Position numbers and translations under genes: made by a program. The notes beneath the pieces were generated by a model that saw only the letters and a list, made by a program, of their open reading frames with translations, was not told the origin of the DNA and made no database searches. DNA of 42,170 nt, from positions 1 to 42,170 of the forward strand of contig NZ_JABXXR010000014.1 of the NCBI RefSeq assembly GCF_013376175.1, read 5' to 3'. This stretch comes from Ameyamaea chiangmaiensis (GTDB lineage Bacteria; Pseudomonadota; Alphaproteobacteria; Acetobacterales; Acetobacteraceae). Below, piece by piece: positions 23,417-31,849 of this stretch; within the stretch, counting starts at the first letter, position 1; each line of letters starts with the position of its first letter.

Positions 23417-25220
23417 TGTCAGCGCCGCATATCTCGCCCAAGCAGCGGACTTGGCCAGTAACCCGGGCCAGCAAGCCGCCTATGACTCGACTGGCCATTG
23501 TGTCGTGCTCGCGGGTCCCGGCAGCGGCAAGACCAAGACGCTGGTGCTCAAGCTTGCCCGGATCATGGCTGAAGATGTACGCGCGCCACGTGGCGCGGCA
23601 TGCATCACCTACAGCCAGGAGTGCGCACGAGAGCTGACGCGCCGGTTGGAACGGCTCGGCCTGCGAGAGGCGCCGAACCTTTTCATCGGCACGGTCCATG
23701 GCTTTTGCCTGCGGCATCTCTTGATGCCCTATGGCCGGCTTGCCGATCTGCCGGTCCCGTTTCCGCTCGCGGTCGCCACGCAACGTCAGAGCGACCAGGC
23801 GATGAAGCGGATCGGCGACAGGCTCTTTGGCGTGGGTCATCCGAACAAGCCAATGGACCTCGGACGTCATCGGCGGTCAATCCTCGACCGGACCTCGGAA
23901 GACTGGACCAGCGAGGAGGAGCTTGCGGCCTGGGCTGAGGGCTACGAAGCCGAGTTGCGGCGGACAGGCCTCGTCGATTTTGATGACCTCGTGATTTTCG
24001 GTCAGCGGCTGGTCTCAGAGCACGATTGGGTGCTCCCGTTGCTCCAGGCGAAATTTCCGGTGCTCGCGGTCGATGAATATCAGGATCTCGGCGTCGCGTT
24101 GCACCGCATCGTCAAGCGCGTGGCCTTCGACGGCGGCGTCCGCCTCTTTGCGGTGGGAGACCCTGATCAATCCATCTACGGATTCACGGGTGCGGATGGC
24201 GCTTTGCTGCAGGAGTTGGCCGAGCGCGACGACGTCGAACGCGTCCAGCTCCAATTGAACTACCGCTCGGCCTCGCGCATCGTCAGCGCGTCGGAAATGG
24301 CGCTCGGCGAAGCGCGGGGCTATCAATCGAACGATCCCGATCGCCAGGCGGTGATTGCCTTCGTTGAATGCGACGATGGGCTGGAGGGGCAGGCCGCGCA
24401 CGCGGTTGCCGAAATCATTCCCGCCGCGCTCGCCGCCAAACCGGGACGCGCGCTCGGCGACATCGCCATTCTTTATCGGGACTATCGCGCCGGCGACGTG
24501 GTGGCGGAAGCCGTAGCGGCTGCGGGGTTCGACTTCGTGCGCGTCGACACGGCCGCGCCTTATCGGAAGGTCGCGCTTACGAGCTGGATCGAGGATTGCG
24601 CGGCATGGTGCGCGGGTGGTTGGCGCGAAGCGCGGCCGCAGTTGCGTGGCTTGCTGGACCGGTGGATCGGCTTTCATCGCGCGCGAATTTCAGATGCGGA
24701 GGCCAGCGCGGAATTGCAAAGCCTAACCCGGCTTCTCTGGTCGCTCCGGGTTGAAGAGGGGCTAGCGCGAGACTTCGTCGCGGCGCTGCGGGCAGGAATG
24801 CTCGACGCGCTGATGGCGGCCGAGCCAAGTTTGGCGGATCAGTGCGAACAGGTCGATCGCATGTCGACGGCGCTCGCTGTTGGCGGGCCGCTTGCTGATC
24901 TCGATCTTGCAAGCCTTGGCGGTCGCGATGGCTCACCGCTCCACCTCAATCTGTTGACGCTGCACTCCGCCAAAGGCTGCGAGTATGACGTGGTGATCAT
25001 GGTAGGGCTTGATCTGGGCAGCTTGCCTTGGCGCAACGAACTTCCTTCGGCTCGTCGACAAAGCCGCCGCCTGTTTTATGTGGGGCTGACGCGGGCCCGC
25101 GATGAAATTCACATGCTGTATTCTGGTTATGTCGATACGGGACGCGGGAGGATGTATTGGGGCCGCTCTCCATTCCTGAACGAGCTTGAAGCACGAATGG
25201 ACGAGGCCGAGGGCAACTAA
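23403..25220 (+). CDS. UvrD/Rep-like SF1 helicase (GajB-like)
   Basis: 605 aa from the ATG at 23403, inside the end of the OLD gene; an earlier in-frame start is only overlap. SF1A helicase motifs are complete: Walker A AGPGSGKT (37-44), DEYQD (motif II), GDPDQSIYGFTGA (III), QLNYRS (IV), TLHSAKGCEYDVVIMVGL (V) and RRLFYVGLTRARDE (VI). It lacks a C-terminal nuclease domain. Together with the OLD gene it forms a Gabija-type pair in which the helicase-like protein senses or unwinds DNA ends. It is somewhat longer than typical GajB (about 490-500 aa). Confidence 0.88.
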   Translation: MPLRSVSAAYLAQAADLASNPGQQAAYDSTGHCVVLAGPGSGKTKTLVLKLARIMAEDVRAPRGAACITYSQECARELTRRLERLGLREAPNLFIGTVHGFCLRHLLMPYGRLADLPVPFPLAVATQRQSDQAMKRIGDRLFGVGHPNKPMDLGRHRRSILDRTSEDWTSEEELAAWAEGYEAELRRTGLVDFDDLVIFGQRLVSEHDWVLPLLQAKFPVLAVDEYQDLGVALHRIVKRVAFDGGVRLFAVGDPDQSIYGFTGADGALLQELAERDDVERVQLQLNYRSASRIVSASEMALGEARGYQSNDPDRQAVIAFVECDDGLEGQAAHAVAEIIPAALAAKPGRALGDIAILYRDYRAGDVVAEAVAAAGFDFVRVDTAAPYRKVALTSWIEDCAAWCAGGWREARPQLRGLLDRWIGFHRARISDAEASAELQSLTRLLWSLRVEEGLARDFVAALRAGMLDALMAAEPSLADQCEQVDRMSTALAVGGPLADLDLASLGGRDGSPLHLNLLTLHSAKGCEYDVVIMVGLDLGSLPWRNELPSARRQSRRLFYVGLTRARDEIHMLYSGYVDTGRGRMYWGRSPFLNELEARMDEAEGN

Positions 25221-25299
25221 CGATGCTGTCATTCCGCGAAGCGCAGACCATCCAAGACTTGGCCAATCCTTGGCGCATAGTGATGGCGGCGATCTGACC

Positions 25300-26628
25300 A
25301 TGTCTACGGATCTCCGTGCCAAGATCGCCAACTTCTTCCATCCGATGTCTCACGCTGCGCTGGACATAGAGCCGTTCCGCATTGCGGGACTGGAGATTCC
25401 ACGCGGGGATGGGTTTGCGAAGAGCCAGCGGATTGATGCTGCGCTGGACAACCTCTCGGAAATGGAGATGGCGAAGCTAGCGCTGAAGCTCGCTCAAGGA
25501 CGAGGTGACGTCGCCCTAGACGAGGCAGGTCGCAAAGTACTCGAAGCCGACGAGCCGCCATTGACCCGTATCACGCGTCGTGATGTTGCGCGCGTGTTCG
25601 GAGACGACCTGGCCGGCGAGGCCGACGTAATCGAGTTGGTCGGCCGCTATTTCGTTATTTCCGATCCATTTGAGGAAGTATTTGGCGGTAGCGGCAGAAG
25701 CCTCAGGAACAAGATCGAGCGTCATATGGTGCGAAACCCGGGCGACTGCTCGGTGGAGTTCCTCTTCGGAGAGATCGGTGCATTCGATTGTTCGCGGGCG
25801 CGGTTCGGCGCTTTGCTTCAGGACACGGTCCACCCATTGGCCCGTTCAGGGGAGGAACAACTTCGGACCGTAACCGCACTCAACAAGGTTCTCGCTCGGG
25901 ACGGTTACGAGCTCGCGGTGGATGGCGATGAATCGGGACATCCGATCTATGCATTCCGGCCCATAGTGCGGGGTGTAGAGGGGCGTCCTAAGAACCTGAT
26001 TTTCGCGTCTCGCGGCCCGAAGCCGGAACTTGGCTTTGCCGATGCCATCAACAACGACATCGTTATTCTCTCCGGGGAGGAAAGCTGCCTCGTATACGAC
26101 CGTCCAATTACAGCCGCGAACGGCTTATTATGGTCAGAGCTAGTGACATGGTGGTCTGAACAAGGATCAGGCGGTGACGCCGTTAGTCTCGGTAAGCGCC
26201 TGCAGGAGTCTCTCGCCTCCGATGCTGAAAGAAAGATCTTCGCGACCTATTTCAAAACCTATCGAAACAGCGTGGCCGACGCTCTTCCTGCACTGTTGCC
26301 TCAAGTTTATCTGCACTACGATCCGGCTGTCGTAAAAATGCTCCGCCACCGTTTGCCCCTGATACGTCAACGCATGGATTTTCTTCTCTTGCTTCCCGGC
26401 CGCCAGCGGGTCGTGATCGAAGTGGATGGGAAGCATCACTTCTCGGAGGGCGAAAAGCCTTCGCTGAAGATCTACAGCGCGATGGTATCGGCCGACCGCG
26501 AACTGCGTCTTGCTGGCTACGAGGTTTACCGATTTGGTGCCAATGAACTGGTTGGCACCGGATCCGAAAAGGTAATCCAAGATTTTTTCGACAAGCTATT
26601 TCGTCTACACCGAGTGACTAAAGCATAG
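25300..26628 (+). CDS. AbiJ-like (AbiJ-NTD3) protein with C-terminal nuclease domain
   Basis: 442 aa; the ATG at 25300 is chosen because earlier start codons overlap the helicase gene, although no strong ribosome site is seen. The N-terminal half has the pattern of AbiJ N-terminal domain 3: FLFGEIGAFDCSRARFGALLQDTVHPLARSGEE near 148-180, ALNKVLARDGYEL, then KNLIFASRGPKPELGFADAINNDIVIL, CLVYDRPI and LVTWW. The C-terminal part (about 350-430) reads RMDFLLLLPGRQRVVIEVDGKHHF with AGYEVYRFGANEL, a DUF559/Vsr-like PD-(D/E)XK nuclease. Base composition looks less GC-rich than its neighbours, suggesting separate acquisition. It may act alone or as a third partner of the OLD/helicase pair. Confidence 0.68.
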   Translation: MSTDLRAKIANFFHPMSHAALDIEPFRIAGLEIPRGDGFAKSQRIDAALDNLSEMEMAKLALKLAQGRGDVALDEAGRKVLEADEPPLTRITRRDVARVFGDDLAGEADVIELVGRYFVISDPFEEVFGGSGRSLRNKIERHMVRNPGDCSVEFLFGEIGAFDCSRARFGALLQDTVHPLARSGEEQLRTVTALNKVLARDGYELAVDGDESGHPIYAFRPIVRGVEGRPKNLIFASRGPKPELGFADAINNDIVILSGEESCLVYDRPITAANGLLWSELVTWWSEQGSGGDAVSLGKRLQESLASDAERKIFATYFKTYRNSVADALPALLPQVYLHYDPAVVKMLRHRLPLIRQRMDFLLLLPGRQRVVIEVDGKHHFSEGEKPSLKIYSAMVSADRELRLAGYEVYRFGANELVGTGSEKVIQDFFDKLFRLHRVTKA

Positions 26629-26637
26629 ATTGAAGCC

Positions 26638-26669
26638 TTGACATTTGGCATCTCCGTACTCGCTAGAAT
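26638..26669 (+). promoter_or_regulatory. Candidate promoter before the Cys-cluster gene
   Basis: A perfect TTGACA (26638-26643) is followed by TAGAAT (26664-26669), but the spacer is 20 bp, longer than normal. It lies in the 99-bp gap behind the AbiJ-like gene. If used, the last three genes could be expressed apart from the others. Confidence 0.3.
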
Positions 26670-26727
26670 GGATGCTCACCAAACCTAGGATATTTTCGGT
26701 CTGCAATCGAGGTCGGAGAAGGCATTC

Positions 26728-27168
26728 ATGGATCGGCTCACTCTCAACTACGTCTGGAAGCAGAAACCAATTCCGGTTGTTCTGCGTCGGACCGGACGCG
26801 GTGAGAAGCTTCGGGTTCGACTGCCTTTCGCCGATGACAATCGGCAATGGTTGCAAAACGGTCGGCGGATGACACCAGAGTGGATCAGCGGCGATCACGC
26901 GTATTGGGAACTGCCGAAGTCCTGGTTCAACGATTTCGTTGATCGAGCATTGCAGCGCTACGGCCGGGTTTACATCATCCAGCCTTATCGCGAGCAGGAG
27001 ATCTGTGCGCGCGCCTGTCAGGAAGCACAGGGGCACGAATGTCAGTGCTCCTGCATGGGCGCCAACCACGGCACTGGCAATGACGGAAGCTGGTTCGAGG
27101 TCTCCGACACCTTCTCAACCCGCTGGGGCCAGCGCGAGCTCGCCTGTCGTTTGCTCACGCTCCGGTAG
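26728..27168 (+). CDS. Unknown 146-aa protein with C-terminal Cys cluster
   Basis: 146 aa; the ATG at 26728 has GGAGAAGG upstream. The N-terminal half is basic and beta-rich (WKQKPIPVVLRRTGRGEKLRVRLPF), followed by WISGDHAYWELPKSWFNDFVDRAL near 52-75. Cys93, Cys97, Cys105, Cys107 and Cys109 with His103/His114 form a compact cluster that could bind zinc or an iron-sulfur centre. The end has GSWFEVSDTFSTRWGQRELACRLL. I do not recognise a named family. It is 10 bp upstream of the 210-aa gene, so the three last cargo genes look like one operon. Confidence 0.7.
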   Translation: MDRLTLNYVWKQKPIPVVLRRTGRGEKLRVRLPFADDNRQWLQNGRRMTPEWISGDHAYWELPKSWFNDFVDRALQRYGRVYIIQPYREQEICARACQEAQGHECQCSCMGANHGTGNDGSWFEVSDTFSTRWGQRELACRLLTLR

Positions 27169-27178
27169 GAAAGAGTTC

Positions 27179-27811
27179 ATGGATTTTGTTCATATTGCCA
27201 TTTCTGCCCGCCTAGCCCACGGCGATCTCGTCGCCGCCGACGCTGCCCTCGAAGCCGGCCCCACCGACGACGGCGTCAGGCTCATTCTGTTGAAACAGCT
27301 CCTGGTGTCCTGCGCGAACGTCACCGATCTCGAGCTGATCTGTCGTGCACTCTACAAGGATCATCCGGCGATTTCCGAGATCATCACGCCTCATCGGCGC
27401 AACTTCGAATTCGCCAAGTACATCCGGAACATCGCGGTTGGTCACGTCAACCCGGCGCTCAGCCAGAAGACCCTCGAATGGCGGCCCGAGCTCAACGCCG
27501 TTCTGACGCAACCTGGCGCGCCGGCCGAGGCGTTTCTGGGCTACGCGGTGTTGGAGAGCGCGATCAACACCTTCGTGGATGGCGAACGGCACCGTATCTT
27601 TGACAGCGATACCGACCTGGCTTACCCGCCAGACCTGACGCGATTCCTCAATTTCTTGGGGTCGACCGTGCATGTCGGGATCGCTTACTGCGCTGCGGTG
27701 GCCGCCGCGGCGCTCGAGCATGCCCACTTGCCCGACTTTAACCAGAACTGGCTGGAGTTGTCCGCGAAAGCGGGCGCCACTGACTTCGCCTTCATTACGC
27801 GCAAGGGTTAG
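27179..27811 (+). CDS. Unknown 210-aa protein
   Basis: 210 aa with AGGAAAG before the ATG at 27179. All-helical looking: a short ankyrin-like start (ISARLAHGDLVAADAALEAGPTDDGVRLILLKQLL), then regular helices through about 190. No catalytic motif is visible. The middle reads VNPALSQKTLEWRPEL and FLGYAVLESAINTFVDGERHRIF. It ends 2 bp before the DUF4365-TPR start, so it is very likely translated with it. I do not recognise it and propose no function beyond partnership with its neighbours. Confidence 0.68.
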   Translation: MDFVHIAISARLAHGDLVAADAALEAGPTDDGVRLILLKQLLVSCANVTDLELICRALYKDHPAISEIITPHRRNFEFAKYIRNIAVGHVNPALSQKTLEWRPELNAVLTQPGAPAEAFLGYAVLESAINTFVDGERHRIFDSDTDLAYPPDLTRFLNFLGSTVHVGIAYCAAVAAAALEHAHLPDFNQNWLELSAKAGATDFAFITRKG

Positions 27812-27813
27812 GG

Positions 27814-29790
27814 ATGGCTGACGATTTGGACCACCTCGACGACCTGCCGAAGCGTGATGCAAATCATGTCACGGAGGAGAAGGCGGAAACGGCCTTCCAG
27901 GCACGTCTAGCGGCGAGTGGTCGCTTCATCCTCCAACGCGCCGACCGCAAGGACTATGGAACGGACTGTGAGATCGAAGTCGTCGATCAGGAGCAGGCCA
28001 CCAACGTCAGGGTCCACGTGCAGCTCAAAGGGACCGAACGCCCGCTCAACGCGGATGCCTCTCTCAGCATTGAGGTCAACCGCTCGAATCTGAATTACTT
28101 GCTGATGCACCCGCACAGCTTATACGCCGCTTATCACATCCCGACGTCGTCGCTGCGCATCTGCCCAGCGGAGACTGTTCTCCACCAATACGAGCACGCG
28201 GGAAAAAATTGGACCCACCAGCAATCGCTCACCGTCAATTTCACTGACGAGCTGACGAACGCGCGGCTGGATCGGCTGGCCACTGTGGCTAGATCTGCTG
28301 CGCGGGCGGCGCGCGATCGTCGGATCGAGCAGACCCGGGCGGCGCCTGGCGACATCGCTGGCCTCGTTCGGTGCGGTATTCCGGACATCCATGTCCCGGA
28401 CGATCCGGCCGTGGCTAGCCAACTCCTTGCGCACCTCTACGATCAGGACGCCGACACGGTGATCAGCGCGGCCTTCGATCGGTTCGCAGAAGTGCTCGGG
28501 GTGGGCAACGAACCCATGGGCCCCGCTTACATGGCTGAGGTCAACCTGGGGATGGCGGGGTTAAGTCGGTCGCGCGCCCGGATCGAAGACGCCGTGAAGT
28601 TTTTCAGGAATCAGCTCGACCTAGGCCGCTACGAGCGGGGCAGCCTTCACTACACGATCGGCAACGCCTTCTCGGCGCTCGGCCGGGAGGAAGACGCCAA
28701 GGCCGCCTATGAGGCGGCTCTCGCCGATCCCGCGTTCGCCAATACGCCGGACCTAGCATCCCAAGGCCATAAGAACCTCGGGACGAGCTTTGAGCGGCTC
28801 GGAGATGAGAAGCGAGCAGTCGAGCACTATCGCGAAGCCTTGCGGCTGAACCCGCACCTTCCTGAAGCTCACAATGCCTTGGCCCAATTCTACGTGCGCC
28901 ACGGCGAGTGGAAGCACGCCCTCGCGCATCTGGATCAGGCCGTCTTCACCGACCCTACGCGCGCCAAGGCGGCGGGCGTTGCAGGGTGGAGAGCCAACGT
29001 GCTCTTCAACATGGGAGAGGGGAGCGCGGCGTTCCGTGAGATCAATGGCCTCCTTGTCCAGGCTGACTGCGAGCCATGGATCTGGCCGTTTTTCGCACGG
29101 CTGGTGGCGAGCTTCGGTCGGACAACGACGGAGAATGCGCGCCGAGCGCTGGGCTTCTGGCACCGCTACGTCGGCGCCCACCCCGAGACATCTGGAGGCC
29201 GTCGCGAGCTGCTGTTGGCGACCTTGTACCTGCGAGCGGAGGGAGAAGATGTTAGCTGGACCTACGCGGAATTCCGCGCCGAGTTCGATCGCCAAATCGA
29301 GCACCTCGACGACAAGGATGAAGTCGCCTTTTTATGGGATCGCCTTGGGCACTGGGCGCAAGATGAAGCGGACTGGGCCGAGGCTGAGTTCTGTTTTCGG
29401 AAGGCCTACGATCTGACGGGCGGTCACTACGGCTACTGTCTCGGGACCGCCCTCAACTTTCTCGGTCGGTTTGAAGAGAGCCTGCCCATCTTGCGCGAAC
29501 AGGCCGAGCGCATCCAGCCTGACGCCATGAGCTGGTTTCAGCTCGGCGCGGCCTACGGCGATCTTGGCCAGTCCGCGCAGGCCATCGACGCCTATGAGAA
29601 GGCGCTCGCGCTGGATCCCGATTACGACTCGGCGATGTTCAATCTCGGCGGCACTCACTGGAACAGGGGCGAGAAGATTGAGGCTTTGGCAATTTGGACG
29701 ACGGCCATCGACCGCTTCCCAGATCACGAGCTCGCCGCCAAACTCCGACGTGAAATGCCGGTATTCTTTCCGCCCTATCCCGCCCGATGA
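27814..29790 (+). CDS. DUF4365 nuclease-like protein with TPR repeats
   Basis: 658 aa; ATG at 27814, two bases after the previous stop. Residues about 18-150 match DUF4365, a PD-(D/E)XK-like domain: ADRKDYGTDCEIEVVD supplies the Asp/Glu and VHVQLKGTE the Q-x-K element. From about 225 to 645 come tetratricopeptide repeats, for example YTIGNAFSALGREEDAKAAYEAAL, HKNLGTSFERLGDEKRAVEHYREAL and QLGAAYGDLGQSAQAIDAYEKALALDP. A nuclease fused to a protein-binding superhelix suggests sensing by the TPR part and DNA cleavage by the N-terminus. DUF4365 proteins are recurrent in defence islands. It is the last cargo gene. Confidence 0.78.
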   Translation: MADDLDHLDDLPKRDANHVTEEKAETAFQARLAASGRFILQRADRKDYGTDCEIEVVDQEQATNVRVHVQLKGTERPLNADASLSIEVNRSNLNYLLMHPHSLYAAYHIPTSSLRICPAETVLHQYEHAGKNWTHQQSLTVNFTDELTNARLDRLATVARSAARAARDRRIEQTRAAPGDIAGLVRCGIPDIHVPDDPAVASQLLAHLYDQDADTVISAAFDRFAEVLGVGNEPMGPAYMAEVNLGMAGLSRSRARIEDAVKFFRNQLDLGRYERGSLHYTIGNAFSALGREEDAKAAYEAALADPAFANTPDLASQGHKNLGTSFERLGDEKRAVEHYREALRLNPHLPEAHNALAQFYVRHGEWKHALAHLDQAVFTDPTRAKAAGVAGWRANVLFNMGEGSAAFREINGLLVQADCEPWIWPFFARLVASFGRTTTENARRALGFWHRYVGAHPETSGGRRELLLATLYLRAEGEDVSWTYAEFRAEFDRQIEHLDDKDEVAFLWDRLGHWAQDEADWAEAEFCFRKAYDLTGGHYGYCLGTALNFLGRFEESLPILREQAERIQPDAMSWFQLGAAYGDLGQSAQAIDAYEKALALDPDYDSAMFNLGGTHWNRGEKIEALAIWTTAIDRFPDHELAAKLRREMPVFFPPYPAR

Positions 29791-30195
29791 AGCCCATCTT
29801 CGGACAACACGGTTCTTGATCAGTGAAGGGGGGTCCCGACCGATTACGGCCGATCATCGGCCGCCATAGCTCGCGATGTCAGCTGTTCGTGACGGTACTT
29901 TGATGAAGCTGATTAAGCGTTATTGCATTTCGAGATCGAGGGGTTTTGGGCCTGATCGACCTCGATAGATATCGACAGCAGACAAAAAAATTCTGGGGCG
30001 ATTTTCTCTTTAAAATCAAGAGTATATCTTTTTGACGGCCCGAGCGTCGGCTTCCGGCACTACAAGATAGACAAAAGCAAGCTATATCAAAGACCTAGCT
30101 GGTCCTTGAACAATCGAGTGGGAATGACGGCCGCGAGCGAAACATCCTCACTCCGCCTACGATAACCTACTGATTGGGACGTTTCTCGCCGGCGG
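29791..30195. other. Gene-free AT-richer junction between cargo and chromosome
   Basis: 405 bp without a credible gene. Between about 29900 and 30110 A/T tracts are frequent (for example AAAAAAA near 29984), unlike either side. A 7-bp inverted repeat ATCGAGG/CCTCGAT lies at 29935-29941 and 29960-29966. Mobile-element genes end on the left and housekeeping genes begin on the right, so the right end of the element (attR) may lie here. No tRNA gene or direct repeat is seen to fix it. Confidence 0.5.
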
Positions 30196-31287
30196 TTACG
30201 CCGTGCGTCCGACGTCCTCGAACCGCTGAAGGAAACGGTCGCCGGCGATGTGAAAGGCCTGGGGGCTGAACCGTTGCAGGACGGCTTCTCGCGCATGGGC
30301 GCCCATGGACGCCATGTGGGCTGGGTCGCGAAGAAGCGCGGCCAGCGCCTCGGCCAAGGCATCGGTGTCGTCGGGGGGTACCAGCACGCCGGAGACGTCG
30401 TTCTCGATGGTGAAAGCGGGCTCTCCAACGCGGCTTGCGACCACGCACAGTCCTGCTGTCATCGCCTCATGCGCCGCAAGACACAGACCCTCGCGCTGAG
30501 AGGGTTGGACATACAGATGCTGGTCGGCCAGAAATCTCTCGGTGTCTTCAACAAAACCTGGAAGCGTCACGCAATCGGACAGTCCGGCCGCGGCTATCTG
30601 GGCTGTCAGAGCGTCGTAGGCAGGCCCGTCACCGGCGATCGTCAGCGAAAACGGCGTCAGTCCGGGCTGGGCGCGAAGACGCCCCAAGGCCGCGATCAAT
30701 CGATCGTAGTTCTTGACCGGATGCAGCCGCCCGACGGAAGCGATGCGCACCGTCTCGCCCGGCTGCCAGCCGCGCGCACGGGGCTGCTGGCGATTGGCGA
30801 TGAAAAGCGGCCACACCAGACGGCGCTCGGCCGGAATGCCAAGGAACGGCCCGAGGATCGCCTCGACAGACCGGGAGTCCGCCAGCCACAGCCGCGACAG
30901 GCCCTGCGTCACGCGCAGCAAGCGACGGTTTGCGGGTTTGAGGGCGGCGGAATGCTGCCAGCTTGCCACCGGCAGTCGATGGCGCAGTCCCATCGCCTGC
31001 CCAAGAAGCGTCGCCCGCGTCAGTGACGTCCAGAGATGGGAGGGACGAAGCTCGGACAGGCAGTGGTCGAGCCAGAGGGCGGCCTGGGCATGGTCAGCCG
31101 GGCCGGCGGGGCAGATGCGCAAGGCGATCCCGGCGGCCTCGATCGGCGCGATGGCGCGTCCATCCCGGCGGGTAAGGGCAAGGACTGTGACATCATGCCC
31201 ACATGCCCGCACATGCCGCAGTAGATTGGGAACGGGGAAGGCGGCGCCTCCCCCCTCCGTGGAGTTGATGATGTAGGCGAGTCGCAT
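30196..31287 (-). CDS. Family 4 glycosyltransferase
   Basis: 363 aa. Retaining GT-B glycosyltransferase that adds a sugar from a nucleotide donor to a glycan or lipid acceptor. N-terminal Rossmann half with MRLAYIINSTEGGGAAFPVPNLLRHV; C-terminal half with IASVGRLHPVKNYDRLI near 182-198, LTIAGDGPAYD near 215-225 and the EX7E motif in REGLCLAAHEAM (E266, E274). The first gene on the chromosomal side of the junction. The next gene on the same strand encodes a secreted protein 35 bp upstream; other polysaccharide genes are not near, so the acceptor is unknown. Confidence 0.9.
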   Translation of the reverse strand: MRLAYIINSTEGGGAAFPVPNLLRHVRACGHDVTVLALTRRDGRAIAPIEAAGIALRICPAGPADHAQAALWLDHCLSELRPSHLWTSLTRATLLGQAMGLRHRLPVASWQHSAALKPANRRLLRVTQGLSRLWLADSRSVEAILGPFLGIPAERRLVWPLFIANRQQPRARGWQPGETVRIASVGRLHPVKNYDRLIAALGRLRAQPGLTPFSLTIAGDGPAYDALTAQIAAAGLSDCVTLPGFVEDTERFLADQHLYVQPSQREGLCLAAHEAMTAGLCVVASRVGEPAFTIENDVSGVLVPPDDTDALAEALAALLRDPAHMASMGAHAREAVLQRFSPQAFHIAGDRFLQRFEDVGRTA

Positions 31288-31322
31288 GGTGCGGCGACCG
31301 GAACCGGTAAGCCGTGCCGCGA

Positions 31323-31736
31323 TCAGGGACCGCTGCTGCGCGGAGTCACCCAGCCGTTGCCGGTAGCATCGCCCAACTGGCCACTCCCGAACGGACCGTT
31401 CTCCTGATACGCCGAGCCGAAATTGGTCAGATTAGAGCCGGTGACTGCGTCGCGGTGGACGTTGGCGAGATGGTCCGGGTCGGGTCCATGATTGATTTCG
31501 TTGGACGGCGCGTCGGAATAACCGGGGGGGATGCTACGCCGACCGTGGACCGTCAGATGTTCGCCCCGGTTCGGCGTCGTCTGGCCCTGCGTCGATTGCG
31601 AGATCGCCCGATCGTCGGCGCTACTGCCGTCGGGTGCTGCGGATGCGTAGGGGGCACCGAGGCTCAGGCCGGCCGCCACGGTCAGAGCGGCGGTCAGAGC
31701 AGTCGTGTTCAGGGCGGCGAGGGGGCGCAGCGCCAT
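31323..31736 (-). CDS. Small secreted protein, unknown
   Basis: 137 aa. An N-terminal signal peptide is clear: MALRPLAALNTTALTAALTV then GLSLGAPYASA with probable cleavage near residue 33. The mature part is short, polar and rich in Gly/Ser/Asn/Asp (NEINHGPDPDHLANVHRDAVTGSNLTNFG), without Cys or a known domain. It may be a periplasmic or surface protein. It is upstream of the GT4 gene and diverges from alkB, with 113 bp between the two starts that must hold both promoters. Confidence 0.65.
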   Translation of the reverse strand: MALRPLAALNTTALTAALTVAAGLSLGAPYASAAPDGSSADDRAISQSTQGQTTPNRGEHLTVHGRRSIPPGYSDAPSNEINHGPDPDHLANVHRDAVTGSNLTNFGSAYQENGPFGSGQLGDATGNGWVTPRSSGP

Positions 31737-31849
31737 GGTTCATTCCTTCGGGCGGTCTCGAGGCTGTTGCCTACCCGTAGACCATTTCGGCTGGCATCGG
31801 CAACGTGCCATCACGATATTGCCGTCATGCGAACAGGGGAGGGCCGGCG

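Noticed and set aside
29791-30195. A tRNA gene or attachment repeat at the element end
   Set aside because: I found no cloverleaf and no convincing direct repeat; a second end is not in the window for comparison.
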